Origin: Medakamo hakoo | Lineage: Eukaryota; Chlorophyta; Trebouxiophyceae; Coccomyxaceae | Assembly: GCA_026636295.1 (NCBI GenBank) | Contig: CP089459.1 | Span: forward strand, 248,001 to 312,000 | Direction: 5' to 3' | Length of the DNA: 64,000 nt | Shown: positions 28,497 through 40,412 of the stretch, piece after piece | Numbering within the stretch: position 1 is the first letter of the stretch | Layout of the letters: each line of letters starts with the position of its first letter | Notes under the pieces: generated by a model | Seen by the model: the letters and a program-made list of their open reading frames with translations, nothing else | Told to the model about the DNA's origin: nothing | The model's database searches: none | Translations under genes and position numbers: made by a program

Positions 28497-30982
28497 TCAC
28501 CCCGCCGCGACCGCGGGGCTGTTGGGCCCGCCGCCACCACCAATGCCACGCCGCTTCCCTCGATGCTGGGGCGGCGGCGGCTGCGCTTGCGCGTGCGCCT
28601 GCACCGCCTGGCGCGCGTCGACCGCGCTCACGACCGCCGCGCCCGTCGGCGAGGTGGGCAGCAAGCCCAACCCCGCGAGCGCGGCGTGGACGGCGGCCGC
28701 GTGGTTGGCGGCCGCCGCGGCCGCTGCGGCGGCCTGGTGGTCGACCGCGGGCTGAGGCGGCGGGGGCGGCGGCGGCGGCGGCGGTTGGGCGGCCTGGTGC
28801 GCCTGCGTCGCCGCGTGCTGGACCATAGCCATCACACCGCGTGGCCCGGCCGCCATCGCGGCCGCCGCGTACCGCAGGGCGGCCTCCAGGTCGTCCACGT
28901 CCTGGCGGGACGGGGTGGCGGCCTGTGGAGCGGGCGGGGCGGGGGGCGGGAGCGCGGCGGCGGGCAGGACGGCGACGGCCGTGGCCGAGGGCGGCGGGAG
29001 GCCGCCGCCCCGCCCGGGCGGGCCGGGCGGGGAGGTGACTTCCGCGTCGTCAGACCGCCGCACGGGCCGGAAGCCGACGCCGACGCCGACGCCGGCGCCG
29101 ACGCCGCCGCCATCCCCGGCGCCGCCGTCGCCGTCCGAGTCGGCTTCGTCCATGAGCGCGGCCACGTCCACGTCGCCGTGGTCGGCGGCGGCGGCCGCGG
29201 CTTCCCTCCGGGCGCGGCGCGCGGCCGCGCCCAGGTAAGCCGGCTGCGAGGGCGGCGGGGGGGGCGGCGCGGCCGGCGCCGCCGCCGCCGCCGGCAGGGA
29301 GGGCGACGCGCCCGCGCTCGCAAAGCCGCCCTCCACAGCCAGCGACGCCCACACAGACGCCGCGGCGGGGGACAGGAGCGGGTGCGGGGCGGGCAGCGGC
29401 GGCATGGAGTGCGGCGCCGCCGGCGCGGCGGCCGGCCGGGGCGGCGGCGCGGGCGTCACCGCGGCGCCGCCGGGCGACGCGCTCGCCGCCCGCGCGACGG
29501 CCGCGGCCGCGCCGTCTTCCGCGGCCGCGGCCATGGCGGCCGTCAGCGCCGACGGCCCGGCCACGACATCCACGCCCCGGCTCAGCAGCTGGGCCTGGCG
29601 CAGGTGGAGCTGGGAGGACGAGGGCGGCTGGTACGACGGCGCGAGCCGCCACACAAACTCGCGGAAGGCCGGGTCGTCGACGGCGGCGAGCGGGACGCGC
29701 TGGCTGGCCAGCCAGGTGAGCAGCATGTCGTCCAAGGCGGCCGCCGTCACGATCGTCACGGGCGGGGCGACGCCGTCGGCCCGGGCGGCGGCGGCCTCGG
29801 CGCCGGGCGGGGGCGGGGGCGGGCCCGGCCAGCCGGCGACGGGCGGCGCGCCCGCGACGCCGCGCGCCCGTTTGGGCGGCGGCGGGCCTCCGCCCGCGAC
29901 AGGCGGCCAGCCGGCCGGCGGGTCCGCGCCAGGGCCGCCGACGGCCAGGCCCGGGCCCGGGCCGTGGTGGAGGGGGGGCCGGGGCGCGGGCGGCGCCGAC
30001 GCGGGCGGCGGCGGCGGCGGCACGGGCGCCGGCGGCGGCACGGACGAGAACCGGACAAAGCCGGTGGCGGGCGGGCCGTTGACGCTGGGCGTCGGGCCGC
30101 CTTCCAGGAGGGGGCCGGGCTGGGGGACGGCGGCCGCGCCTCCGGCAGCCGCGGCGGCCGCGGCCGCGCGCGCGGCCGCGACGACCGCGTCGGCCGTGCC
30201 GTGCCCCGCGGCGGCGGCGGCGGCTGTGGTGGTCGACGGCCGCCGGTCACCGCCGCCCGCGCTCGCACCCCAGCCGGCAGAGGCCGCGTCAGCAGACCCT
30301 CCACCCGCCGCCACGGCGGCGGCGGCCGTCGCCGTGTCGGCCAGGCCCGCGGCACGGGCGGCCGCCTCGGCCGCGTGGCGCGCGGTAATGGCCGCGCGCA
30401 GGTCGGGCGGCGCGGACACGCACGCGTCCGTCAGGTGGAGGACGAGCTTTTCGGGGCGGCCGTCCTCGATGGTCAGGCCGCACAGGACGCACCGGGCTGC
30501 CCGGCGGCGCGTCGTTTCGCGGACGGCGCCGATGGGACTGTGTGTGCGCGTGTTGGTGGGGGGAGAGTGTGGAGGGAGAGGTCAGGTGGGGGTGGGCAGA
30601 TGGTGGGCAAGGGTCGGGGAGGGACGGGGGCCGTGTTCGAGCGGGAAGGGTGGGGGGGAGCGCCGGAGGAGCGGCGCGCAATTGGGCCGCCCGCCGCGGG
30701 CCTGGCACGCCTCCCCTGCGTCCCAACCCCACCCCACCCGGTCGCACAGGCAACTGCGCGGCGGTTCCGGGCACGCAGGCCGTGAGGGAGGCACCCGCGT
30801 CCTCTCTCTCAAGTCCTCCCAACTCACTCAAAGTGCTGCCACGCCCAGTGCCGTGGCCGGCCTCGCCGCCGTGGTGGGGCGTCCGCCTCGCGCCCGCCCT
30901 GGAAGGCATCTCCACTGCCGCCGCGAGTGGACGCCGTGGACGCGGGCGCCGGCGCCTCGGCGAAAAAGGCGTCCGGCGCCAT
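28497..30982 (-). CDS. BED zinc-finger protein with a hAT-transposase-like segment
   Basis: Exons 30982-30828 and 30537-28497 join in phase 2 and give 731 residues. Residues about 42-91 form a BED finger: GRPRHWAWQHFD, then Cys68 and Cys71 in RCVLCG, His86 and Cys91 in LVLHLTDAC. Near residues 318-365 comes LDDMLLTWLASQRVPLAAVD, DPAFREFVWRLAPSYQPPSS, close to the N-terminal core of hAT transposases ('l..wi....pf..ved..F..f...L.P.Y..PS'). The RNase H-fold catalytic core and the hAT dimerisation block are absent; instead there is long Ala/Pro/Gly-rich sequence. It therefore looks like a host gene derived from a hAT element, probably a nuclear DNA-binding protein. The stop overlaps a GTGAGC string, so splicing to a further exon is possible and the C-terminus is uncertain. 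Confidence 0.68.
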
Positions 30983-31464
30983 CCTCTGGATGGGAGGCGT
31001 GTGGGGGCGCGGACAGTGCGCAGCCTGCGCGTGCGGGCGCAGGCCCGCCGCGGCCGGTGGCGCGCACGGGAGCGCGCGTGGGCGCCGCCTGTGCGCAGGG
31101 ACACGCCCTGCCTCGCTGGTATGCGGGCCGGCGAGGACGGTGGGGCAGGCCTGGCGGCGCGGCCCCCTCGCAGAGAAATTGGGAGGTTTGAGACCGACCG
31201 GGGCGAGACGAGACGGGCCTCCACTTCCAGTTGGCCGGCAGCAGCGCCGTCCTGCGTTGCCGCCAAAAAAGGTTTTTGACACGCCCCGTCCGGGGGCCCG
31301 GCGGCGCAGCGCCCACCCCGCTCAAAGCTACAGAAAAAAAAAACAATGCGCCTCCCGTTCCTAGCTCTCGCGCTCCCTCGCTCTCGCGGCGCCCCCGCCC
31401 GCACGTGGTCCCAGGGGCGCGCGCGGACCCCCCACCCCCGCCCTCACCCCACCCGCCCGCCCCT
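30983..31464. promoter_or_regulatory. Intergenic upstream of the BED-finger gene
   Basis: This 482 bp stretch between the BED-finger start and the antiporter stop should contain the promoter of the former. It has one A-run near 31334-31343 and no supported frame. Confidence 0.4.
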
Positions 31465-34039
31465 TCACCCGCCCAGCCACGCGCCGCGCAACACCTTTGC
31501 CGCAGTGCTGAGGCCGGCCACGCCCGGCCCGGGCGCGGACGCCGACCGCGCCCGCTCCGCCGCTTCGCGCGCGGCCGCCGATCCGGACGGCCGCGGCGGC
31601 GGCGTACCGAACAGCGGCGCGGCGTGGTCGACGACGACGGCCACACCGCCGTTGCCGCGGCGCTGGCGCGGCGACCCGGGCGGCGTCGCGTACGGCCCGC
31701 CGCCGCCGCCGCCGCCGTTGACGGACCGCTTCCCAAACCCGCCCTCGTTCCCGGGCTGGGAATGGCGGGGCAGGTCAGGGCCGGACCCGGAGCTGGCCAG
31801 CTCGATGGCCGGCCCCGCCCCGCCGCCGTTGACGGCGAGCGACCGGTCCCCGCCCGCCGCCGCAATCCGGCCCGCCGCCCGCACCAGCGCGGGCGTTGCC
31901 AGCAGCGACGCGGCCGCCGTGCCCATGAGCGTCTGGTGCAGGGAGTAGCCGATGAGGCCGGCCTGCGAGCCCGCCGCCAGCAGGACAAACGCAAACTCGC
32001 CGATCTGGGCGAGGGCCAGGCCGACGGCAACCGCGCGGCGCGTGGGCAGGGCAAATACGCCGCGCAGGACGGCCGCGACGACCGCGGTTTTGGCGAGGAC
32101 GGTCAGGGCCAGGGACCCGGCCAGCAGGCGGGCGTGCGCCCACAGGAAAGCCGGGGACAGGACCAGGCCGGTCGTCGCGACGAACAGGGCCACGAAAAAG
32201 GCCTTGACGGGTTCGATGGACGCGGCCGCGCGGTCGCGCAGCGAGACGGAGCCGGACGGTCCACCGGCGACGATGGTCGCGCCCCCGCCCGCGCCCAGGG
32301 CCGCGCCGCCAATGAACGCGCCCAGCTCCGTGGACAGGCCGAGCTTGGCCGTGGCAGCGCCCGACAGGAGGCAGAGCGCGATGGTGGCCAGCATGAAGAG
32401 TTCGGGCGACGCGCGGCGCGCGGCGGCCGCGCCCGCGGCCGGCAGCAGCCGGCGCGAGGCCGCCGCGGCGACGGCCACGACCAGGGCCAGCGACCCCGCC
32501 ATGCGGGCGGTGGCGCGCGCCACGCCCGCCCCCGTCACAGCCCCGCCGGCCGCCGCCCGGGCCAGCAGCGGCATCGTCGCAAACAGCAGGCCGACCGCGC
32601 AGTCTTGGAGGACGAGCGTGCCCGTCGCAACGGCGCCCCAGCGCGTCGCCGCGTCGCGGTTGTCGGCCAGGCACTTGACGACGACGGTCGTGGACGACAT
32701 GGCGACCAGCGCGCCGATGAAGATGCCCTGGGCGGTGGACGCGCCGATGGCGCGGGCCGTGGCGGCCGAGCCCGCACAAAACAGGGCGAGCTCCAGCGCG
32801 CCGCCACCAAACGCGACGCCCCGCACCGCGCGCACCTTGGCGGGCGAGAACTCCAGCCCCAGCGCGAACAGCAGCAGCTGGACGCCCAGCTGGGCGACGG
32901 ACTCGACCTGGACCAGTTCCTTGACCAGGCCAAAGCCGCCGGGGCCGACCGCCGACCCGGCCAGGAAGTAGCCGATGATGGTCGGCTGGCGGGCGGCTTC
33001 GGCCGCCGCGCCGGCGGCGGTCGCGGACACGGCGAGCACGGTCAGGTCGCGGACGAGCTGGGGGTCCAGGGTGAGGCCGGGCCCGCCCGCGCCGGCCCGC
33101 GGCTTGGACAGGACGTACTCGTTGTCCTGGGAGTCGATCAGGCGGTCGACTTCCTGTTCGGCGCCGGCCGCGGCGGCCGCGTCGGCGGCGGCCGCCGCCG
33201 CGCTCGCGTCGGCCGCGGCCGCGGCCACCCGCTGCTCCACCGCGGCCGCGATGGCGGCCCGGTCGGCGGTGGTGGCGCCACCGCCCGCCTTGGCGGCGGT
33301 CGCAGCAGCAGTCTCAGACGCGTGCCCGCCGCCGCCGCCGCCGCCGCCGCCCGCGACGGCCTTCCACCAGGACGGACGGTCGGTGTTGTGGGCCGCCCCT
33401 CCACCGGCGGCACCGACGGGCGGGGTCGTGGGTGGCGGGGGTGGAGGAGGCAGCGCGCCCGCGCCACCACCGCCGGCGGCAGCCGCGCCGCCGCCGCCAG
33501 CGCCAGCTGCACCTTCGCCCGGCTTGGCTTCCACGGGCCGCTTGTGCGAGACTTTGACGACGGTTTCGACGGTGGCCTGGTGGATGCGCGTGGTGTCAGT
33601 GGGAGAGGCGCGAGTGGGTTGGTCGGGAGCAAGGAGACACAAAAAAACGCCCGCCGCCCGAACTGGCCGCCGCCCACCCTCTCCCGAAACCCATGCCACT
33701 CACATCTTCAGACTTGGATGTCTCAGAAAACGTGGCGCCGGCAGCCGCCGCCGCGGCCGCGGCGTCGCCCTCAAACTCCTTTTCCAGCGCGCCTTCGATG
33801 CGCTGCGCAATGGAGACGGCCTTGCCGTCGACGGGCGGGGGCTTGTCCGCGGCACCCAGGTCGGGCAGGGCGGCCGGGTCGGACTTGTCAGTGTCAACAG
33901 CGCCCCGGTCCGCCGCGACGGCGGCGGCGGCCGCGTCCAGGACGGGGTCCCAGGGCGCGGCGTGGGCGGGCGTCGCAAGGAGCAAGAGAAACGCCAGCGC
34001 CGCGCCGGCCGCCCGAGCGCCGGCTCGCCTGGCCGGCAT
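31465..34039 (-). CDS. KEA: Cation/H+ antiporter of the KEA4/5/6 (CPA2) type
   Basis: Plant KEA4-6 are K+(Na+)/H+ antiporters of Golgi, TGN and prevacuolar membranes. Exons 34039-33704 and 33576-31465 (phase 0) give 815 residues. A signal peptide opens the protein (MPARRAGARAAGAALAFLLL), as in this subgroup. IAQRIEGALEKEFEG and ATVETVVKVSHK match the soluble N-terminal part of KEA4-6. The CPA2 core follows with about 12 helices: PTIIGYFLAGSAVGPGGFGL, LLLFALGLEFSPAKVR, ALVAMSSTTVVVKCLADN, TLVLQDCAVGLLFATMPLL, AAVGL/QIGEFAFVLLAAGS. The Q/D of LQDC, where CPA2 proteins bind the ion, is intact. No C-terminal RCK/KTN domain is present, which also fits KEA4-6 rather than KEA1-3. The C-terminal 120 residues are low-complexity. 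Confidence 0.9.
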
Positions 34040-34360
34040 GGCTCAGGCCGCGCGCGCGTCTTCTGCCCACGAGCGAGAGGGAAGGTGGGAGGGAAGGGCT
34101 CGCTCCCCCGGCCGCGAGAGGGGGCGCGCTGGGGGTCTCGGCGCGCAATGCGGAGTGTGCGTCGGTGGCGCCCGGCCCTCAACCAACCCTCTCCTCCCAT
34201 CGCCGTCCGGCCAGCCCCCAATCCCTCCAGTCCCTGGCCACCGCCGTCCTGGAAAGCATGGCAACTGAAGGAATCTCTCTGCATGTGTGTCCCCCTCTCT
34301 CCGCCCTCCCTCGCTCCACCTCTCCAGCACCACCACCACCCCTCCCCTCCCGCCGACCCC
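34040..34360. promoter_or_regulatory. Intergenic upstream of the antiporter, downstream of SF3B1
   Basis: These 321 bp should hold the antiporter promoter and the SF3B1 3' end. Seven-base complementary arms (GAGCGAG / CTCGCTC) occur near 34072-34110. No gene is seen. Confidence 0.4.
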
Positions 34361-37300
34361 TCAGAAAAAGACGTCCAGGTCGTGCCGCACGTACACGCCC
34401 GCCGGGCTCCCACCCTTCCCATTCGGTTCACCCGCCGCGGCGGGCGGGTCCGGCAGCCGCGGCCAGGCGGGCACCAGGGCCGGCGCCGCGCCCACGTACA
34501 GGTTGTTGTACAGGCGCCAGTAGGCCTGGCGCACCCGCCGCGCCGGGTGGAACAGGCCGGGCAGGAGGTAGGAGAGCAGGACGGGCGCGCCGAGCGCGAC
34601 GCGCGCGCCCTCAAACGCCGTCGTCACCGCGGCGGCCAGGTGGGGCGGCCCCTCCAGGATGTTGGGCCAGACGTGGTTGAGCAGGTGGAGGACGACGTCC
34701 TCGCAGCCCAGGCCCGCGACGCCGAGCGCGACGTGGCCGACCGCGGTCGAGGCCGTCTGGCGGTGGACGGCGTCGCGGTCGGCCAGCGCGTCGGTCAGCA
34801 GGGGCGCCACCGCGTACACGTAGTCCCGCCCCGCCTCGCCGATGTACTCGAACAGGAAGGCCAGGGCCTTCAGCACGCCGTTCTGGACGTTGGCGTCGGG
34901 CGCGCGGTACTCGTTCATGAGGGCGGGCAGGACGGTGAAGGGCGCGCACGCTTCCGCGACGATCGCGATCGCGACCGTCGTGCACACGCGCAGCTGGCGC
35001 TCCTGCACCTTGAGGTTGTTGAGCAGGGTGACCAGGACGTCCTGGGGGCCGATGGCCTTGGCGATGTAGCCAAACGTGGCCACCGTCGCCCGGCGAATGC
35101 CCAGCTTGGGCGCCTTAAGTAGCTCCAGCAGCTCAAAGCAGATGCGCATCCACTCCCGGGCGGGGACCTGGTCGGGCGACCGGTCGGCGACCGCGCCGAC
35201 GAGGGCGACGCAGTTTTCCTGGACCGCCTCGTGCCGGTTCTTCAGGATGGGCGTCAGCCGGGGCAGCAAGTCCCGGATGGGCGGCGCCATGCGGTCCGGG
35301 CCGATGACGGACACGATGGCCCGCAGCCCGCCGAGGATGGAGCCCAGGACGTCGGGGTACTCCTCGCCCAGGCACTCGTACAGGACGACGCCCAGGTGGC
35401 CCAGCAGCTTGTCGTCCCCGCACTGCGCCATGACGGGCGCGGCGCGGGCCACCAAGTCCGCGGCCTGCTGCCGCACCTTGGCGGCCTTGTTGTTCAGGCG
35501 CCACTTGACCGTGCCCGCGACCTGGGGCAGGTACGGCTTGGCGCGGCCGCCCAGCGCGCCGAGGACGGTGCCAAAGCCGTCGAGCACGACCCGGGCGTCC
35601 GCCGGGCTGGCGTCCGGGCCCTGCTCCTGCACGGCGAACAGCAGGCCGTCGACCAGCAGCTCCTCCAGGCGGGCGTCCACGTCCGCCGCGCCCAGGGACG
35701 CCAGCACCCTGTCGATGGTTTCCAGGACCATGCGCCGGTACGGTTCGGCCTCGTCCTTCAAGTCTTCGACGATGCGGCCGACGACCTCGGCGCAGCCCAC
35801 CCGGTCGGCCAGGGCGGCCGTCGTGTCGACGAGGGCCCGGTAATTCCGCTTGTCCAGCGCCATGCGCCGCACCCAAAAGTGGCGGAAAAAGTCGGGCAAC
35901 AGGTCGGACCGGACAAAGGCGGGCGCGACGCCCTCGGTCGCGACGCACTGCCGCACGACCTTGAGCACGATCTTCTTCATTTCCTCGTCCGGCGTCCCAA
36001 ACTCGCGCAGCAGGATGGGCGTGACTTCGCGCGTGTAGTAGTCCGCGTACGTGGCGTCCATGAGCGGGATGATGGAGCCGATGGCCTTCAGGAACGCGGC
36101 GAGCGGTTTGCCCCGCTGCAGCCGCACGCCCTTCCACAGCGGCTCCAGGACGTCGTCGAAGGCTTCGATGCCGTACGGAGCCGCCGCTTCCGCCAGGGAC
36201 GCGACGGCCAGGGCCGCCTGCGTTTTCACCTTGCCCTGCTCGTCCGTCAGGCCCGGGCCGACGGTGGACACGAGCGGGGCCAGGTGGGGCAGGACGCCGC
36301 ACCCGCTCAGGATCGCAATCTGTTGGACGACCTTGACGCCCGTGTGCCGGGCCTGCCACGACTTCTTGGACCGGCACACGGCCTTGAGGAAGGGCAGCAG
36401 GGCCGGGATGCCCAGGGCGGACGCGACGACCGCCAGCGCCCGGGCCGTCGTGTTGCGGACGTACTCGTCGACGTGGTCGACGTCCGGGCGCATGGCCGCG
36501 ATCATCGTCGCCAGCCCCGCCGCCTTGGCCAGGTTGGCGATGATTTCGCGGCCCTCCACGCGCGCGTAGTAGTCCTCGTCGATGAGCAGGGGCTCGATGA
36601 CGACCAGGACCTTGTGCACGTACGGGCGCACCAGCTCCTCCAGGCGGCCGAGGATGCGGTCGACGACCTTGACGAGGACGTGGCGCTCCGCGTCCTCGAG
36701 CGTCGGCGCCATGAGCAGGGGCAGGACGCGGTCGAACAGGGGGCCCGCCCCAAACTCGCGGGCTTTGTCCGTGATGGCCCGCATGGCGGACTTGCGCTGT
36801 TGCGGGTTGCCGTTTTTGATCTTCAGCAGCAGTTTGGAGATGCGGCGGTCGCGCGCTTCCGACGGCGAGAGCGTCGCCTCGTCCACGTCCGTCAGCAGGG
36901 CCCCGAAAAACTGGTGGTCCTCCGGCTTCAGCTCGGGCAGGCCGCCGGGCGGGGCGACGGCGATACCGTACGCCGCACCGGCCGCAGCCGACGCGCCGCC
37001 GGTCGTGCCGGCGTCGGGCATGACGTAATAATCGCCGCCAGTGGCCGGGGTGGGGGCGGGGCCGCCCTCCGCGCCGCCGCGGAGTGGGACGTAGTCCGCC
37101 GGCGGGGTCAGGATTTCGTAGCCCGTGGACGGCAGCAGGGCATCCACGTCCGCGTCCGTCCAGGGCGCGTTGCGCTCGCCCAACAGCCGGTCGGCCTTCA
37201 GGGCGGCGTACTGCGCCGCGGACAGGTGGACGCGCCCCGCCTCGCCCGCGGGCGCGGCGGCCGTCGCGCCGTGCCCGCCGCCCACGACGAGTGGGGTGGC

Positions 37301-38311
37301 GTCAGGCGCGACAAAGGCGGGCGCGGAACCACCGGTTCCAGCCATGATGGCGGGCGTGGCGTCCCACCGGGACCGCGGACGGGCGGCGGCCGCAGCGGCA
37401 GGTTTCGCGGCCGCGGCCGCGGCCGCACCCCACAGCGGCGTCTCGTCCGGGCCGGGCGCGGCAGCACCACCGCCGCCGCCCGCCGACGGATGCAGGGGCG
37501 TCTCATCCCATTTCGAGGGAGCCGACGGGCCCGCCGCCGCGCCTGCCTCATCCCACTCGCCGCGCGGTTTTTTGGAGGCCGGCGCCGCGCCGTCCCAGGA
37601 CGCGGCCGCGGCGCGCTTGGCCGCCGCCGCCGCGGCGGCCGCGGCGGCGGCCGCCGCTTCTTCCGCCCGGGCCTTGGCCCGAATGTTGGCCAGCGTGTTG
37701 TCCCGCTCCCGGGCCAGGGCGGCCGCCCGCATGACGTCCGCGTACGACGACGGCGCCTCGCCGCCGCCGCCGCCGCCGTCGCCGCCGCCCGCGCCTTTGT
37801 TTTTGCCGGTCGGCACGGCCTCGGCAAACGCGTCGACGCGGGCGGGCGACATCGCCCGGGCCAGGCGGCGGCGCTTGTATTCGTCCTCCCGGTCCGCGAT
37901 GACGGCGCCCCGGCCGAGCGTGGGCTGTGGTGGTTGAGGGGCGGAGGAAGAGGCGTGGGAAGGGGGAAAGGCGCAAGCCAGGCGAGACGCGGGGCGGCAC
38001 GAACGCATGAGCGGCGAAACACGTGCCCACCCACCCCAGTCCACCACCCACGCCAAGCTCACCTGGTCGTCGCCGGCCTCGCCCTCCGGCACCTCGTCCA
38101 GCACGGCCTTGGGCGCGGTGAAGGATTGCAGCTTGGCCGCCAGGGCGGCTTCCCGCGCGTCGAGCGACGCCGGCTCGTCGTCGCCGTCGATCTGCGGGGC
38201 GGCCGCGGGCCGGGCGGGCGGCGGTGGAGGGGGTGCGGCCCCGCCGCCAGCCGCTGCCGCAGCCACGCGAGCCGACGACCGGGTGCGCCGGCCGCCGCCG
38301 TCGTCGGCCAT
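34361..38311 (-). CDS. SF3B1: Splicing factor 3B subunit 1 (SF3B1/SF3b155)
   Basis: SF3B1 is the HEAT-repeat scaffold of U2 snRNP that clamps the branch helix. Exons 38311-38063 and 37924-34361 (phase 0) give 1,270 residues. The N-terminal third keeps U2AF-ligand-like motifs ([26 protein letters not shown]) and [11 protein letters not shown]. The HEAT region is near-continuous with human: [98 protein letters not shown], ending [12 protein letters not shown]. The positions that are mutation hot spots in human (R625, H662, K666, K700) all carry the normal residue here. The only introns are one near the N-terminus. A few Ala/Gly runs extend loops. Confidence 0.98.
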   Translation of the reverse strand: MADDGGGRRTRSSARVAAAAAGGGAAPPPPPPARPAAAPQIDGDDEPASLDAREAALAAKLQSFTAPKAVLDEVPEGEAGDDQVSLAWVVDWGGWARVSPLMRSCRPASRLACAFPPSHASSSAPQPPQPTLGRGAVIADREDEYKRRRLARAMSPARVDAFAEAVPTGKNKGAGGGDGGGGGGEAPSSYADVMRAAALARERDNTLANIRAKARAEEAAAAAAAAAAAAAKRAAAASWDGAAPASKKPRGEWDEAGAAAGPSAPSKWDETPLHPSAGGGGGAAAPGPDETPLWGAAAAAAAKPAAAAAARPRSRWDATPAIMAGTGGSAPAFVAPDATPLVVGGGHGATAAAPAGEAGRVHLSAAQYAALKADRLLGERNAPWTDADVDALLPSTGYEILTPPADYVPLRGGAEGGPAPTPATGGDYYVMPDAGTTGGASAAAGAAYGIAVAPPGGLPELKPEDHQFFGALLTDVDEATLSPSEARDRRISKLLLKIKNGNPQQRKSAMRAITDKAREFGAGPLFDRVLPLLMAPTLEDAERHVLVKVVDRILGRLEELVRPYVHKVLVVIEPLLIDEDYYARVEGREIIANLAKAAGLATMIAAMRPDVDHVDEYVRNTTARALAVVASALGIPALLPFLKAVCRSKKSWQARHTGVKVVQQIAILSGCGVLPHLAPLVSTVGPGLTDEQGKVKTQAALAVASLAEAAAPYGIEAFDDVLEPLWKGVRLQRGKPLAAFLKAIGSIIPLMDATYADYYTREVTPILLREFGTPDEEMKKIVLKVVRQCVATEGVAPAFVRSDLLPDFFRHFWVRRMALDKRNYRALVDTTAALADRVGCAEVVGRIVEDLKDEAEPYRRMVLETIDRVLASLGAADVDARLEELLVDGLLFAVQEQGPDASPADARVVLDGFGTVLGALGGRAKPYLPQVAGTVKWRLNNKAAKVRQQAADLVARAAPVMAQCGDDKLLGHLGVVLYECLGEEYPDVLGSILGGLRAIVSVIGPDRMAPPIRDLLPRLTPILKNRHEAVQENCVALVGAVADRSPDQVPAREWMRICFELLELLKAPKLGIRRATVATFGYIAKAIGPQDVLVTLLNNLKVQERQLRVCTTVAIAIVAEACAPFTVLPALMNEYRAPDANVQNGVLKALAFLFEYIGEAGRDYVYAVAPLLTDALADRDAVHRQTASTAVGHVALGVAGLGCEDVVLHLLNHVWPNILEGPPHLAAAVTTAFEGARVALGAPVLLSYLLPGLFHPARRVRQAYWRLYNNLYVGAAPALVPAWPRLPDPPAAAGEPNGKGGSPAGVYVRHDLDVFF

Positions 38312-38642
38312 GGGGGCGTGTGCTTTCGCCTTTTTCCCGCGGCGGCGCAAAGGAAATGGAGAGAGAGCGGGAGAGAGAGCGCGCCGCCTCTGCCGCGGCT
38401 TTTGCTCTCGCTGGGGAGAGCGAGGGGCGCGGGTGAGTGCCTGGGCAGGGCGCGCGGGTGTGTGCGCGGGTTTGGGGTGTGTGCGCTGCCGGCCGGGGGC
38501 AACACCCGCCGCGAGTTGAGAAGAGTGCGAAGCGAGCAGGAGAGAGAGCCGACGCGCCTGCCCAGACCCTCCTTCTCTCGCGGGGCCGGGGGCGCCACTC
38601 CCCGCCCAGCCACCACATCTCGGCGTGCGACACAACTGAGGC
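38312..38642. promoter_or_regulatory. Divergent promoter, SF3B1 / UMP kinase
   Basis: This 331 bp spacer carries purine-rich AGAGAGCGAGAG runs near 38360-38385 and 38535-38550. It must drive both genes. No named motif was found. Confidence 0.4.
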
Positions 38643-40107
<1,465 letters not shown>

Positions 40108-40412
40108 TTGCTGGGACGAGTGCGAAGAGAATTGTTGACGTCCGTTTTCATTTGTTCACACAGTTCCCGGGTTAGGTTTCGTCTCGTTTTTTTTCCTCTC
40201 TCTCCGATCAGTCTCTCTCTCTCTCTCTCTCCATCCGCCACCCGCACACTCGCAACACACCTTGTTTTGCCTCATCACGTTCGTCCTCCCCCTCAGAGCC
40301 CCACGCCGGGGTGGAAAAGAAAAAAAAGAAACGCACCTCAACTCTCTCTCTCGCTCTCCGTCCATCCCTGTCCATTCCATCCAACCACCCACCACTTTTT
40401 TGTGCTTTCTTC
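40108..40412. other. Convergent 3' region of UMP kinase and GFAT
   Basis: These 305 bp separate two stops and hold CT microsatellites (about 40196-40232 and 40340-40355) and T-runs. No gene is seen. Confidence 0.5.

Noticed and set aside
31231-34680. Plus-strand frame of 1,149 codons opposite the antiporter
   Set aside because: No domain seen; it crosses the intron and intergenic DNA of the real gene on the other strand.
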